16,345 nucleotides of DNA from Methylococcaceae bacterium UBA662 (GCA_002299425.1 DBNW01000052.1:1-16345); one strand, 5' to 3'; numbered from the stretch's first letter, positions 6,601 to 15,155 are shown. Numbers and translations: made by a program. The notes: a model not told the origin generated them from the sequence alone.

Positions 6601-7690
6601 AGTAAAGTCAGGCACAGAAATCACCGAAAGCTATTTAAACGGAATAAAGCGTTCGGATTGGTTGAAAATCAAGATGGAAGATGAAGAAGTTAATTTTCAA
6701 CTCGAAGCTGTTGTTATTCAAATCGAACAGCAGCGCAAAGAATTCGACGAGAAGTTTGAGGTTAAGTGTAAAAAAATTGCCATGGGCGATGATTTGGCAC
6801 CCGGTGTGCTGAAAATGGTGAAGGTCTACCTGGCGGTAAAACGCAGAATACAGCCGGGCGATAAAATGGCCGGTCGGCATGGCAATAAAGGGGTTATTTC
6901 CATGATCAGGCCGATTGAAGACATGCCGTATACCGCAGACGGCAATCCTGTTGATATTGTCCTGAATCCGTTAGGCGTTCCTTCGCGTATGAACGTAGGC
7001 CAAGTTTTGGAAACCCACTTAGGCTGGGCGGCCAAAGGTTTGGGTATCAAAATTGGCAAAATGCTGGAGGCCAGAGCGAAAATTGTTGAAATCAGGATCT
7101 TTCTTGACAAAATCTACAACGGCAGCGGCCGCAAAGAAAACCTGGATTCTTTAACGGATGCTGAAATTCTTGAATTGTCTGCCAATCTAGTGGCCGGGGT
7201 ACCCATGGCCACGCCAGTGTTTGACGGTGCCAGCGAAGAAGACATCAGGACTATGCTGCGTTTGGCCGATTTGCCTGAGCACGGGCAAACCCGGTTATAC
7301 GACGGCCTGACCGGTGAACCATTTGAGCGTGAGGTCACGGTTGGGTACATGTACATGCTGAAATTAAACCATTTAGTCGACGACAAAATGCACGCCCGCT
7401 CTACGGGACCGTACAGTCTGGTCACCCAACAGCCCTTAGGCGGAAAAGCCCAGTTTGGCGGCCAGCGTTTTGGCGAAATGGAAGTGTGGGCACTTGAGGC
7501 TTACGGTGCCGCCTACACCTTGCAGGAAATGCTGACGGTGAAATCCGATGACGTGTCCGGTAGAACCCGGATGTACAAGAGTATCGTTGACGGCGACCAT
7601 AAAATGGAAGCTGGCATGCCGGAGTCTTTTAACGTGCTAATTAAAGAAATCCGTTCTTTAGCCGTTAACATAGAACTGCAACGGGATTAA
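3614..7690 (+). CDS. rpoB: DNA-directed RNA polymerase subunit beta
   Basis: RpoB forms one jaw and much of the active-site cleft of RNA polymerase. The 1358-residue product follows E. coli RpoB (1342) end to end: start Y-S-F-T-E-K-K-R-I-R, and finish K-E-I-R-S-L-x-x-N-I-E-L. The rifampicin pocket is intact, with D522, H532 and S537 equivalent to E. coli D516, H526 and S531, so no classical resistance change is seen. Catalytic-region lysines appear in G-D-K-M-A-G-R-H-G-N-K-G as K1084 and K1092 (E. coli 1065 and 1073). A gammaproteobacterial-type insertion, rich in charged residues, lies about 955-1060. ATG 3614 has GGAAA nearby as a modest ribosome-binding site. rpoC follows after 91 bases. 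Confidence 0.99.
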   Translation: MSYSFTEKKRIRNNFGKSTEVLEVPYLLATQINSYANFLQLGIAADKRADIGLHAAFSSVFPIESHSGYAVLEYVKYRLGEPVFDVRECQQRGATFAAPLRVLVRLVIYDKEAPATTKLVKDIREQEVYMGELPLMTENGTFVINGTERVIVSQLHRSPGVFFDHDKGKTHSSGKLLFNARVIPYRGSWLDFEFDHKDCVYVRIDRRRKIPATILLRSLGFDNEAMIALFYETNTFILKAEKWFLQMVPDRLRGEVAAFDIKHGGTVLVEEGRRITAKHVRDMVKVGLTEIEVPKNYLNGKILSHNLVDRTTGELFAKVNDEVTESVIDRCAGAGITQIDTLYVNDLDRGPYISNAMRMDVTANQMEALVEIYRMMRPGEPPTKESAENLFQNLFFTEERYDLSVVGRMKFNRRLGREQVTGTGTLTKQDIIDVLKELINIRNGNGNVDDIDHLGNRRVRSVGEMVENQFRVGLVRVERAVKERLTLADSEGLMPQEIINAKPVSAAVKEFFGSSQLSQFMDQNNPLSQVTHKRRVSALGPGGLARERAGFEVRDVHATHYGRVCPIETPEGPNIGLINSLSVYARTNSYGFLETPYRKVIDGFVTDKVDYLSAIEEGEYVIAQASVPVDEQGRLVEGLVSCRHKDEFTLAMSETVQYMDVSSKQIVSVAASIIPFLEHDDANRALMGSNMQRQAVPILRAEKPLVGTGMERTVAKDSGVAVVARRGGRIEMVDAARIVVRVNDSETETGVPGVDIYNLTKYTRSNQNTCINQKPLVKPGDSVNKGDILADGPSTDMGELALGQNMLVAFMPWNGYNFEDSILVSERVVREDRFTTIHIEEKTCVARDTKHSPEEITADIPNVSEEALSKLDESGIVYVGAEVKGGDILVGKVTPKGETQLTPEEKLLRAIFGEKAADVKDTSLRVPSSIEGTVIDVQIFTRDGVKKDKRALDIEQEEIRRYRKDLDDQLKILEGDIYDRVARLLIGKKAYSAPGQVKSGTEITESYLNGIKRSDWLKIKMEDEEVNFQLEAVVIQIEQQRKEFDEKFEVKCKKIAMGDDLAPGVLKMVKVYLAVKRRIQPGDKMAGRHGNKGVISMIRPIEDMPYTADGNPVDIVLNPLGVPSRMNVGQVLETHLGWAAKGLGIKIGKMLEARAKIVEIRIFLDKIYNGSGRKENLDSLTDAEILELSANLVAGVPMATPVFDGASEEDIRTMLRLADLPEHGQTRLYDGLTGEPFEREVTVGYMYMLKLNHLVDDKMHARSTGPYSLVTQQPLGGKAQFGGQRFGEMEVWALEAYGAAYTLQEMLTVKSDDVSGRTRMYKSIVDGDHKMEAGMPESFNVLIKEIRSLAVNIELQRD

Positions 7691-7710
7691 GCGCAGGCGT
7701 CTTTATGCTG

Positions 7711-7736
7711 AGGACAGCGTAGTAACTTACTGTCCT
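7711..7736 (+). promoter_or_regulatory. Hairpin in the rpoB-rpoC spacer
   Basis: A perfect 7-bp stem AGGACAG/CTGTCCT (7711-7717 with 7730-7736) encloses a 12-base loop. There is no U-run after it, so it is not a terminator. It sits about 45 bases before the rpoC start and could be a processing or stability element. Function is unknown. Confidence 0.4.
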
Positions 7737-7768
7737 GGCGGGTGCGGCCTGTAATTAGACTTCAGAAA

Positions 7769-7774
7769 AGAGGG
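7769..7774 (+). promoter_or_regulatory. Ribosome-binding site supporting the TTG start of rpoC
   Basis: AGAGGG, with the core GAGG, lies seven bases before TTG 7782. This is the best spacing available in the region and supports TTG rather than the in-frame ATG at 7794 as the rpoC start. Confidence 0.7.
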
Positions 7775-7781
7775 CAAGCTG

Positions 7782-10700
7782 TTGAAAGATTTGATGAATT
7801 TTTTAAAACGTCAAGGCCGGGCAGATGATTTTGATGGCATCAGCATTGGTTTGGCATCACCTGACATAATTCGCTCATGGTCATACGGCGAGGTCAAGAA
7901 GCCTGAAACCATCAATTACCGCACCTTTAAGCCAGAGCGTGACGGGCTATTTTGCGCCAAAATTTTTGGCCCGGTCAGCGATTACGAATGTTTGTGCGGG
8001 AAATACAAACGCTTGAAACACCGTGGTGTGATATGCGAAAAATGTGGCGTTGAAGTGACGCTGTCAAAAGTCCGTCGCGAACGCATGGGGCATATCGAAT
8101 TGGCCAGCCCGGTCGCCCATATTTGGTTTTTAAAGTCGTTGCCGTCACGAATCGCACTGTTACTCGATATGACACTGCGTGAAATAGAACGGGTGTTGTA
8201 TTTTGAATCTTTTGTTGTGCTGGATTCGGGTATGACCCCTTTGAATAAGGGGCAATTGCTGACCGATGATGAGTATTTAGAGGCCGTTGAAACACACGGC
8301 GACGATTTTGTCGCGAAAATGGGTGCTGAGGCCATCTACGATTTACTCAAGGCCATCGACTTAAAAGAGCAGGTTGAACTGCTGCGGGAAGAAATCAACG
8401 CGACCAGTTCAGAAACCAAGCTGAAAAAATACACCAAGCGGCTGAAAGTGATGGACGCTTTGTTGAGCTCTAAAAACCGTCCTGAATGGATGGTATTGCG
8501 GGTTTTGCCGGTGTTGCCGCCGGAACTGCGTCCGCTGGTGCCATTGGATGGGGGGCGTTTTGCCACCTCCGATCTTAACGATTTGTACCGGCGCGTCATC
8601 AACCGGAACAACCGACTAAACCGCTTATTGGATCTTAATGCCCCCGATATCATCGTCCGCAATGAAAAACGCATGTTGCAGGAATCAGTCGACGCCTTGT
8701 TGGACAACGGTCGGCGCGGCCGGGCAATAACCGGCACCAACAGAAGACCGCTAAAGTCTTTGGCCGACATGATTAAGGGCAAGCAAGGGCGGTTCAGGCA
8801 AAATTTATTGGGCAAACGAGTTGATTATTCTGGCCGTTCGGTAATTGTGGTGGGTCCATCACTCAGGTTGCACCAGTGTGGACTGCCCAAAAAAATGGCT
8901 TTGGAGTTGTTTAAGCCTTTTATTTTCAGCAAGTTGCAGTTAAAAGGCATTGCCACCACCATTAAAGCCGCCAAAAAAATGGTTGAGCGGGAAGACGCTG
9001 AAGTATGGGACATACTGGAAGAAGTCATCCGGGAACACCCGATACTGCTGAACCGGGCTCCTACCTTGCACCGGCTGGGTATACAGGCGTTTGAGCCGAC
9101 CTTGATTGAGGGTAAGGCCATACAGTTGCATCCGTTGGTTTGCAGTGCCTTTAACGCCGACTTTGACGGCGATCAAATGGCGGTGCACATTCCTTTGTCC
9201 ATCGAAGCGCAGTTGGAAGCCAGAACATTGATGATGGCCAGCAACAACATTTTGTCGCCAGCGAATGGCGAGCCGGTGATCAATCCTTCGCAAGACGTGG
9301 TTTTAGGTCTCTATTACATCAGCCGGGAAAAAGTCAACGCCAGGGGCAATGGTGCCATATTTGGTGACGTGGCCGCCGTTCACCAGGCCCTGCATGCAAA
9401 AACGGTTGAGTTGCAAACGAAAATCAAGCTTCGGGTGACAGAAAAAATTGACAACGGTGAGGGCGAGATTGCAGAAAAAACCCATCGCATTGATACCACA
9501 GTAGGCCGTGCCTTGATTTGGGAGATTGTTCCCGCGCAGATACCGTACCGGCTGGTCAACTGCGATATGACCAAGAAAAATATATCGCGCCTGATCAATT
9601 ACAGCTACCGCTACCTAGGCAACAAAGATACGGTGATATTGGCAGACCAACTGATGTATTTGGGATTCCGTTATGCCACGATTTCTGGGGTGTCGTTCGG
9701 TATTGAAGACATGGCCATACCGGCCAAAAAAGCGGGCATTATCGAGGCTGCCGAAGCCGAAGTGAACGAAATTCAAAGACAGTATGCTTCGGGTTTAGTG
9801 ACCGATGGCGAACGTTACAACAAGGTGGTCGACATCTGGTCACATGCCAACGACCAGGTGGCCAAAGTGATGATGGAAGGCCTAGGCGAAGAGGTAGTCG
9901 TCGATGCTGAGGGCAATACAGTCAAACAAAAAACGTTCAACTCTATTTTTATGATGGCTGAATCAGGCGCACGGGGTTCAGCGGCGCAAATACGCCAATT
10001 GGCGGGTATGCGTGGTTTGATGGCCAAGCCTGACGGTTCCATTATCGAAACGCCTATTACGGCCAATTTCAGGGAAGGTTTGGATGTGTTGCAGTATTTT
10101 ATTTCAACTCACGGTGCCCGCAAAGGCTTGGCTGACACGGCGTTAAAAACGGCCAACTCAGGCTATCTAACCCGAAGGTTGGTCGATGTGGCCCAGGATT
10201 TGGTCATCACCGGCAACGATTGCGGTACCGTGAACGGCTTGATAATGTCCCCCATTATCGAAGGCGGTGACGTGGTGGAGGCTTTGTCTGAGCGCGTTCT
10301 AGGTCGGGTAGTGGCGGCGGATGTATTGGACGTCACAGAAAAAAGAGTGGTTGTCCCAGCGGGTACCTTGCTGAATGAGCATTGGGTAGCGGTGCTTGAC
10401 CAAGAAAGCATTGATCAAGTGTTGGTGCGTTCTGTCATTACTTGCGAAAACAAGCAAGGCGTTTGTGCGGCGTGTTACGGCCGCGACCTTGGTCGGGGCA
10501 ATCTGGTCAATATCGGTGAGGCTGTCGGTGTAATTGCTGCGCAATCCATCGGTGAGCCCGGCACCCAATTGACCATGCGTACTTTCCATATCGGCGGTGC
10601 TGCCTCTAGGTCGGCCGCTATCAGCAATGTACAGGTCAAATCGGCAGGAACGGTACGATTAAACAATCTCAAGTCTGTCAGTAATAGAGAGGGCAATCTG

Positions 10701-11984
10701 GTTGCTGTTTCTCGCTCAGGCGAGGTTGGTGTGGTGGATGAATACGGCCGTGAACGCGAGCGCTATAAAATTCCTTACGGTGCTGTGTTGTCTGTCCAAG
10801 ATGGGAGCAAAATCAATGCTGGCGATATTGTGGTGAATTGGGATCCTTTCACCCATCCGGTTATCACCGAGGTGGATGGCAGGGTGCAGTTGGTCGATTT
10901 CGTTGATGGCATCACTGTTCAAAAGCAATCCGACGAAGTAACCGGATTGAGTTCTCTGGTGGTGACAGACCCTAAGCAGCGTGGCGGAGTAGGCAAGGAA
11001 ATGCGGCCTATGGTTAAGCTGCTAGGTCATGACGGCGAGCCTATTTACTTGCCCGGAAAAGATATTGCCGCCCAATACTTTTTGCCTTCTGGTGCTATCG
11101 TCAGTATCAAAGATGGCGGCGAAGTGCGGGTAGGGGACGTGTTGGCAAGAATCCCCCAAGAATCGAGTAAGACAAGGGATATCACCGGCGGTTTGCCAAG
11201 AGTTGCGGATTTGTTTGAGGCTCGCAAAACAAAAGACCCGGCCATTCTTGCAGAAACCAGTGGTACGGTCTCCTTTGGCAAAGAAACCAAAGGCAAGCAA
11301 AGGCTCATTATAAACAGCACTAATGGCGAGCAAATTGAAACTTTGGTGCCAAAATGGCGGCATATCACCGTTTTTGAGGGCGAGTCCGTACAAAAAGGCG
11401 AAACCATAGCGGAAGGCGAATTAACTCCCCATGACATATTGCGGCTGCGTGGTATTGAAGAATTAGCCAATTATCTGGTCAAAGAAATCCAAGACGTATA
11501 CCGCCTGCAAGGGGTAAAAATCAACGACAAACACATTGAAGCGATTATTCGCCAGATGTTAAGAAAAGTTGAAATCACCGCCTCTGGGGATTCGGGCTTT
11601 CTGAAGGGCGATCAGGTCGAACGCACCGCCGTGCGTGAAGAAAACGATAAACTGGAAAGCGAAGGCAAAGTACCGGCAAGTTTTGAGTCCGTGTTGATGG
11701 GTATTACTAAAGCGTCTTTGGCGACGGAGTCTTTTATTTCCGCCGCCTCCTTCCAAGAAACCACTCGGGTATTGACCGATGCAGCGGTTCGTGGACTGAG
11801 CGATAGTTTGGTGGGATTAAAAGAAAATGTAATTGTTGGTCGGCTGATACCGGCTGGCACTGGGCTTGCTTACCACAAGACCAGAAAAAACAAATTCAGG
11901 AACTCGTCAGCGTTTTTAAATAATGAGGTAGCCTCGCCAGTGTTAGATGCGGAAGAAGCACTAAAACAGGCGCTCAACATTTGA
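7782..11984 (+). CDS. rpoC: DNA-directed RNA polymerase subunit beta'
   Basis: RpoC carries the catalytic magnesium site and the clamp of RNA polymerase. The product has 1400 residues (E. coli 1407). The N-terminal zinc ribbon has C70, C72, C85 and C88. The active-site loop N-A-D-F-D-G-D is at 458-464 with D460, D462 and D464. The second zinc site is C814, C888, C895 and C898. All these numbers equal those of E. coli. The trigger-loop region Q-L-T-M-R-T-F-H-I-G-G-A-A is intact. The start is TTG 7782: it gives M-K-D-L like E. coli and has a good GAGGG upstream, whereas ATG 7794 would lose conserved residues. The C-terminus is short and ends A-L-N-I. A terminator follows within about 100 bases. 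Confidence 0.98.
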   Translation: MKDLMNFLKRQGRADDFDGISIGLASPDIIRSWSYGEVKKPETINYRTFKPERDGLFCAKIFGPVSDYECLCGKYKRLKHRGVICEKCGVEVTLSKVRRERMGHIELASPVAHIWFLKSLPSRIALLLDMTLREIERVLYFESFVVLDSGMTPLNKGQLLTDDEYLEAVETHGDDFVAKMGAEAIYDLLKAIDLKEQVELLREEINATSSETKLKKYTKRLKVMDALLSSKNRPEWMVLRVLPVLPPELRPLVPLDGGRFATSDLNDLYRRVINRNNRLNRLLDLNAPDIIVRNEKRMLQESVDALLDNGRRGRAITGTNRRPLKSLADMIKGKQGRFRQNLLGKRVDYSGRSVIVVGPSLRLHQCGLPKKMALELFKPFIFSKLQLKGIATTIKAAKKMVEREDAEVWDILEEVIREHPILLNRAPTLHRLGIQAFEPTLIEGKAIQLHPLVCSAFNADFDGDQMAVHIPLSIEAQLEARTLMMASNNILSPANGEPVINPSQDVVLGLYYISREKVNARGNGAIFGDVAAVHQALHAKTVELQTKIKLRVTEKIDNGEGEIAEKTHRIDTTVGRALIWEIVPAQIPYRLVNCDMTKKNISRLINYSYRYLGNKDTVILADQLMYLGFRYATISGVSFGIEDMAIPAKKAGIIEAAEAEVNEIQRQYASGLVTDGERYNKVVDIWSHANDQVAKVMMEGLGEEVVVDAEGNTVKQKTFNSIFMMAESGARGSAAQIRQLAGMRGLMAKPDGSIIETPITANFREGLDVLQYFISTHGARKGLADTALKTANSGYLTRRLVDVAQDLVITGNDCGTVNGLIMSPIIEGGDVVEALSERVLGRVVAADVLDVTEKRVVVPAGTLLNEHWVAVLDQESIDQVLVRSVITCENKQGVCAACYGRDLGRGNLVNIGEAVGVIAAQSIGEPGTQLTMRTFHIGGAASRSAAISNVQVKSAGTVRLNNLKSVSNREGNLVAVSRSGEVGVVDEYGRERERYKIPYGAVLSVQDGSKINAGDIVVNWDPFTHPVITEVDGRVQLVDFVDGITVQKQSDEVTGLSSLVVTDPKQRGGVGKEMRPMVKLLGHDGEPIYLPGKDIAAQYFLPSGAIVSIKDGGEVRVGDVLARIPQESSKTRDITGGLPRVADLFEARKTKDPAILAETSGTVSFGKETKGKQRLIINSTNGEQIETLVPKWRHITVFEGESVQKGETIAEGELTPHDILRLRGIEELANYLVKEIQDVYRLQGVKINDKHIEAIIRQMLRKVEITASGDSGFLKGDQVERTAVREENDKLESEGKVPASFESVLMGITKASLATESFISAASFQETTRVLTDAAVRGLSDSLVGLKENVIVGRLIPAGTGLAYHKTRKNKFRNSSAFLNNEVASPVLDAEEALKQALNI

Positions 11985-12001
11985 TGGCAGTCAAACAGGT
12001 G

Positions 12002-12030
12002 TTGACCTAAAAAAATTTAACGAGTAGAAT
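12002..12030 (+). promoter_or_regulatory. Predicted sigma-70 promoter of the str operon
   Basis: TTGACC (12002-12007) and TAGAAT (12025-12030) are separated by exactly 17 bases, each matching the sigma-70 consensus at five of six positions. The spacer is A/T-rich. Transcription would start near 12037, giving a leader of about 105 bases for rpsL. An intrinsic terminator lies within that leader, so output into rpsL would depend on read-through. Confidence 0.72.
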
Positions 12031-12068
12031 TGCCTGCTAACGAAAATAAAAGCCAGATATAAAAACTC

Positions 12069-12100
12069 AACCGCCGAAACATTGGCGGTTTTATTTTTTT
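12069..12100 (+). terminator. Intrinsic terminator between rpoC and rpsL
   Basis: A 7-bp stem AACCGCC/GGCGGTT (12069-12075 with 12084-12090), five of the pairs G-C, closes an 8-base loop and runs into TTATTTTTTT. It is a strong Rho-independent terminator on the + strand, positioned to end the rpoBC transcript. It also lies downstream of the predicted str promoter. Confidence 0.88.
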
Positions 12101-12141
12101 ATTGCCTGGTTGCAAATAATTGACCTGGAGTTAAGACAATT

Positions 12142-12516
12142 ATGGCCACAATTAACCAGTTGGTTCGTAAGTCGAGGATGAAGAAAATAGAAAAAACCAA
12201 TGTCCCGGCATTGGAAGCCTGTCCTCAGCGTAGAGGGGTTTGTACCCGCGTTTACACGACCACGCCGAAAAAACCCAATTCGGCCCTGCGTAAAGTGGCT
12301 CGAGTTAGGTTAACTAACGGCTCCGAAGTAAGTAGTTATATCGGCGGGGAAGGACATAACCTGCAAGAACACTCGGTGGTTCTCATTCGTGGTGGTCGGG
12401 TCAAAGATTTGCCTGGTGTTCGCTACCATGTAGTAAGAGGCAGTTTAGATGCGTCTGGGGTAAATAATAGAAAATGCGGGCGTTCCAAATATGGAACAAA
12501 ACGGCCTAAAAGTTAG
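12142..12516 (+). CDS. rpsL: 30S ribosomal protein S12
   Basis: S12 sits at the decoding centre of the 30S subunit and influences tRNA selection accuracy. The product is 124 residues, the same length as E. coli S12. The two streptomycin-linked loops are intact and wild-type: T-P-K-K-P-N-S with K43, and G-R-V-K-D-L-P-G-V with K88 and D89, the latter being the aspartate methylthiolated in E. coli. The C-terminal tail reads R-S-K-Y-G-T-K-R-P-K. A cysteine replaces the glutamine that E. coli has in the C-terminal N-R-K-x segment. GGAG lies 11 bases before ATG 12142, a slightly long spacing. It heads the str operon rpsL-rpsG-fusA-tuf. Confidence 0.99.
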   Translation: MATINQLVRKSRMKKIEKTNVPALEACPQRRGVCTRVYTTTPKKPNSALRKVARVRLTNGSEVSSYIGGEGHNLQEHSVVLIRGGRVKDLPGVRYHVVRGSLDASGVNNRKCGRSKYGTKRPKS

Positions 12517-12540
12517 TGACTAGGTAACGGTTGGTGAGAT

Positions 12541-13011
12541 ATGTCAAGAAGAAGAATTGCGGCTAAAAGGGAAATTATTCCCGACCCAAGGTTCAGCAGT
12601 GTCATGCTGACAAAGTTCATGAATATGATCATGAAAAGCGGGAAAAAATCTGTGGCCGAGGGTATTGTCTACGGGGCTTTTGATATTATCGAAGCTAAAG
12701 GGCGTGGGGTTCCGTTGGATGTCTTATCTAGGGCACTGGATAATGTTCAGCCCAAAGTGGAAGTTAAGTCCCGTCGCGTAGGCGGTGCAACGTACCAAGT
12801 GCCGGTCGAAGTCAGGCCTGCTAGGCGGGTGGCTCTGGCCATGCGGTGGCTGATTGATGCCTCAAGAAAAAGAAATGAGCGGGGTATGTCGGCAAAGTTG
12901 GCAGGCGAATTAATGGATGCTTCCGAAAGCAAGGGTTCTGCCGCCAAAAAGCGTGAAGATACCCATAGGATGGCTGAGGCAAACAAAGCGTTTTCTCACT
13001 ACCGTTGGTAA
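12541..13011 (+). CDS. rpsG: 30S ribosomal protein S7
   Basis: S7 starts assembly of the 30S head by binding the 3' domain of 16S rRNA and lies at the E site. The 156-residue product has the standard family length. Visible features are the basic N-terminus M-S-R-R-R, the early helix with F-M-N-M-I-M-K-S-G-K-K, the beta-hairpin around 74-90 (R-R-V-G-G-A-T-Y-Q-V-P-V-E-V), and the aromatic C-terminus F-S-H-Y-R-W. GGTGAG before ATG 12541 is the ribosome-binding site. Only 24 bases separate it from rpsL, much shorter than the E. coli spacer that carries the S7 repressor site. fusA starts 18 bases downstream. Confidence 0.99.
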   Translation: MSRRRIAAKREIIPDPRFSSVMLTKFMNMIMKSGKKSVAEGIVYGAFDIIEAKGRGVPLDVLSRALDNVQPKVEVKSRRVGGATYQVPVEVRPARRVALAMRWLIDASRKRNERGMSAKLAGELMDASESKGSAAKKREDTHRMAEANKAFSHYRW

Positions 13012-13029
13012 TTTTTTAAGGGGTAGCCG

Positions 13030-15126
13030 GTGGGTCGTAAAACCGAAATAGACCGTTATCGGAATATTGGCATCATGGCCCATATAGATGCCGGGAAAAC
13101 GACCACAACAGAGCGAATTCTGTATTACACAGGGGTTTCCCATAAAATGGGAGAGGTGCACGATGGGGCGGCAACCATGGATTGGATGGAGCAAGAACAG
13201 GAGCGCGGCATTACCATCACTTCTGCGGCAACCACCTGTTTTTGGAGTGGCATGGGTCAACAATACCCCGCTCACCGCATCAATATTATCGATACGCCTG
13301 GGCACGTCGATTTTACTATCGAAGTAGAGCGGTCTTTGCGGGTTTTAGATGGAGCGTGTGCAGTTTTTTGTGCGGTTTCTGGAGTGGAATCGCAATCAGA
13401 GACGGTTTGGCGACAAGCGGATAAGTACCGTGTTCCAAGATTGGTGTTCGTTAATAAAATGGATCGGCAGGGAGCTGATTTTGTCCGAGTAATCCAGCAA
13501 ATTCGCCAGCGATTGGGTGCTAAAGTGGTGCCGCTGCAATTGCCAATTGGCTCTGAAGAGGGTTTCAAGGGAGTGGTTGATCTGGTTGCTATGAAAGCAA
13601 TTTATTGGGATGACGCCACTATGGGCATGACATTTGTGGAGCGTGATGTCCCTGATGAAATGAAAAATGAGTGCCTGGCTTGGCGCGAGCATATCCTTGA
13701 AGTTGCTGCTGATGCCAATGAAACTCTGATGGAAAAATACCTTGAAGAAAGCCTTTTATCGGTTGAAGAAGTTAAGCAAGGAATAAGACTGCAAACAATT
13801 AGTGGCAAAGTATTTCCTGCGTTCTGTGGTTCGGCATTTAAAAACAAAGGTGTACAAGCTCTGCTTGACGGGATTGTCGAGTATTTACCGTCCCCTGTCG
13901 ATGTGCCCGCTGTTAAAGGTGTCTTGGTGGATAGTGATACTGAGGTGTCTCGGTTTGCTAGTGATGAGCAGCCGTTCTCGGCTTTGGCTTTTAAAATTGC
14001 TGCCGATCCGTTTGTTGGCTTGTTGGTGTTTTTTAGGGTCTACTCGGGGGTGTTAAGCTCGGGTGATAGTGTTTTTAACCCTATAAAGCAAAAAAAAGAA
14101 AGAATTGGTAGGTTGATGCAAATTCATGCTAACAGCCGGGAAGAAATTAAAGAGGTTTTTGCTGGCGACATTGCAGCAGCGGTTGGTTTGAAAGACGTAA
14201 CGACCGGCGATACGCTTTGTGATTTGAAAGCACCCGTAATTTTGGAGCGCATGGAGTTTCCTGACCCGGTTATATCGGTTGCTGTTGAGCCGAAAACTAA
14301 GGCAGATCAGGAAAAAATGCACGCCGCTTTGGCAAAGTTGGCGCAAGAAGACCCTTCGTTTAAGGTTAAAACCGACGAAGAAAGCGGGCAAGTTATCATT
14401 TCAGGAATGGGTGAGTTGCACCTAGAAATTGTTGTGGACAGAATGAAAAGGGAGTTTGGAGTGAGTGCAAGCGTAGGGTCGCCCCAAGTGGCCTATCGCG
14501 AAACCATTCGTGCCACAGTTGAGCGGGAAAATAAGTTCATCAGGCAGTCGGGAGGACGCGGTCAATACGCCCATGTTTGGTTACGAGTAGAGCCTTTGGA
14601 AACGGGTGCAGGGTATGTGTTTGTTAATGGCGTAGTAGGCGGGGTTGTGCCTAAAGAGTATGTGCCCGCCGTTGATAAAGGTGTGCAAGAGCAAATGAAA
14701 AGCGGTGTTCTTGCGGGTTATCCCGTGCTGGATGTCAAAGTGACCTTGTTTGACGGCTCCTACCACGATGTCGACTCGAACGAGATGGCTTTTAAAATCG
14801 CCGGGTCTATGTGCTTCAGGGAGGCGGCAAAACAGGCGAGTCCTGTGTTGCTTGAGCCGATTATGAAAGTTGAAGTTGTTACCCCTGAAGCGTACATGGG
14901 GGATGTGGTGGGCGATATAAACAGACGGCGTGGCATGATAACGGGAATGGAAGACACCGCTTCGGCTAAAATTTTGGTTTGTCAGGTGCCGTTGGCGGAA
15001 ATGTTTGGGTATGCCACGGATCTGCGATCAGCGACTCAGGGACGAGCAAGTTACAGTATGTCGTTTGACAGATACCATGAAGTGCCGGCGCAGATCGCAG
15101 ACACAATCATCAAAAAATATTTTTAA
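13030..15126 (+). CDS. fusA: Elongation factor G
   Basis: EF-G is the GTPase that drives translocation of tRNA and mRNA, and with RRF splits ribosomes. The product has 698 residues (E. coli 704). The GTPase motifs are A-H-I-D-A-G-K-T (17-24), R-G-I-T-I-T (59-64), D-T-P-G-H (88-92) and N-K-M-D (142-145). Domain IV shows Q-S-G-G-R-G-Q-Y (506-513) and the tip loop G-S-Y-H-D-V-D with H579, which reaches the decoding centre. The C-terminal domain ends G-Y-A-T-D-L-R-S and so on. The start is GTG 13030 with AAGGGG upstream at good spacing. It is the canonical fusA by context (S7 before, tuf after), not a fusA2-type paralogue. Confidence 0.98.
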   Translation: MGRKTEIDRYRNIGIMAHIDAGKTTTTERILYYTGVSHKMGEVHDGAATMDWMEQEQERGITITSAATTCFWSGMGQQYPAHRINIIDTPGHVDFTIEVERSLRVLDGACAVFCAVSGVESQSETVWRQADKYRVPRLVFVNKMDRQGADFVRVIQQIRQRLGAKVVPLQLPIGSEEGFKGVVDLVAMKAIYWDDATMGMTFVERDVPDEMKNECLAWREHILEVAADANETLMEKYLEESLLSVEEVKQGIRLQTISGKVFPAFCGSAFKNKGVQALLDGIVEYLPSPVDVPAVKGVLVDSDTEVSRFASDEQPFSALAFKIAADPFVGLLVFFRVYSGVLSSGDSVFNPIKQKKERIGRLMQIHANSREEIKEVFAGDIAAAVGLKDVTTGDTLCDLKAPVILERMEFPDPVISVAVEPKTKADQEKMHAALAKLAQEDPSFKVKTDEESGQVIISGMGELHLEIVVDRMKREFGVSASVGSPQVAYRETIRATVERENKFIRQSGGRGQYAHVWLRVEPLETGAGYVFVNGVVGGVVPKEYVPAVDKGVQEQMKSGVLAGYPVLDVKVTLFDGSYHDVDSNEMAFKIAGSMCFREAAKQASPVLLEPIMKVEVVTPEAYMGDVVGDINRRRGMITGMEDTASAKILVCQVPLAEMFGYATDLRSATQGRASYSMSFDRYHEVPAQIADTIIKKYF

Positions 15127-15155
15127 ACACAGTGGTTTAATACAGAAGGTGTTTT

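Noticed and set aside
8336..8815. 159-residue open frame on the minus strand inside rpoC
   Set aside because: It lies wholly opposite a highly conserved part of rpoC and has no independent support; the same holds for the other antisense frames in rpoB, rpoC and fusA.
12102..12130. Second rpsL promoter after the terminator (TGCAAATAAT as -10)
   Set aside because: There is no -35 at correct spacing, and the start would fall on the rpsL ribosome-binding site.
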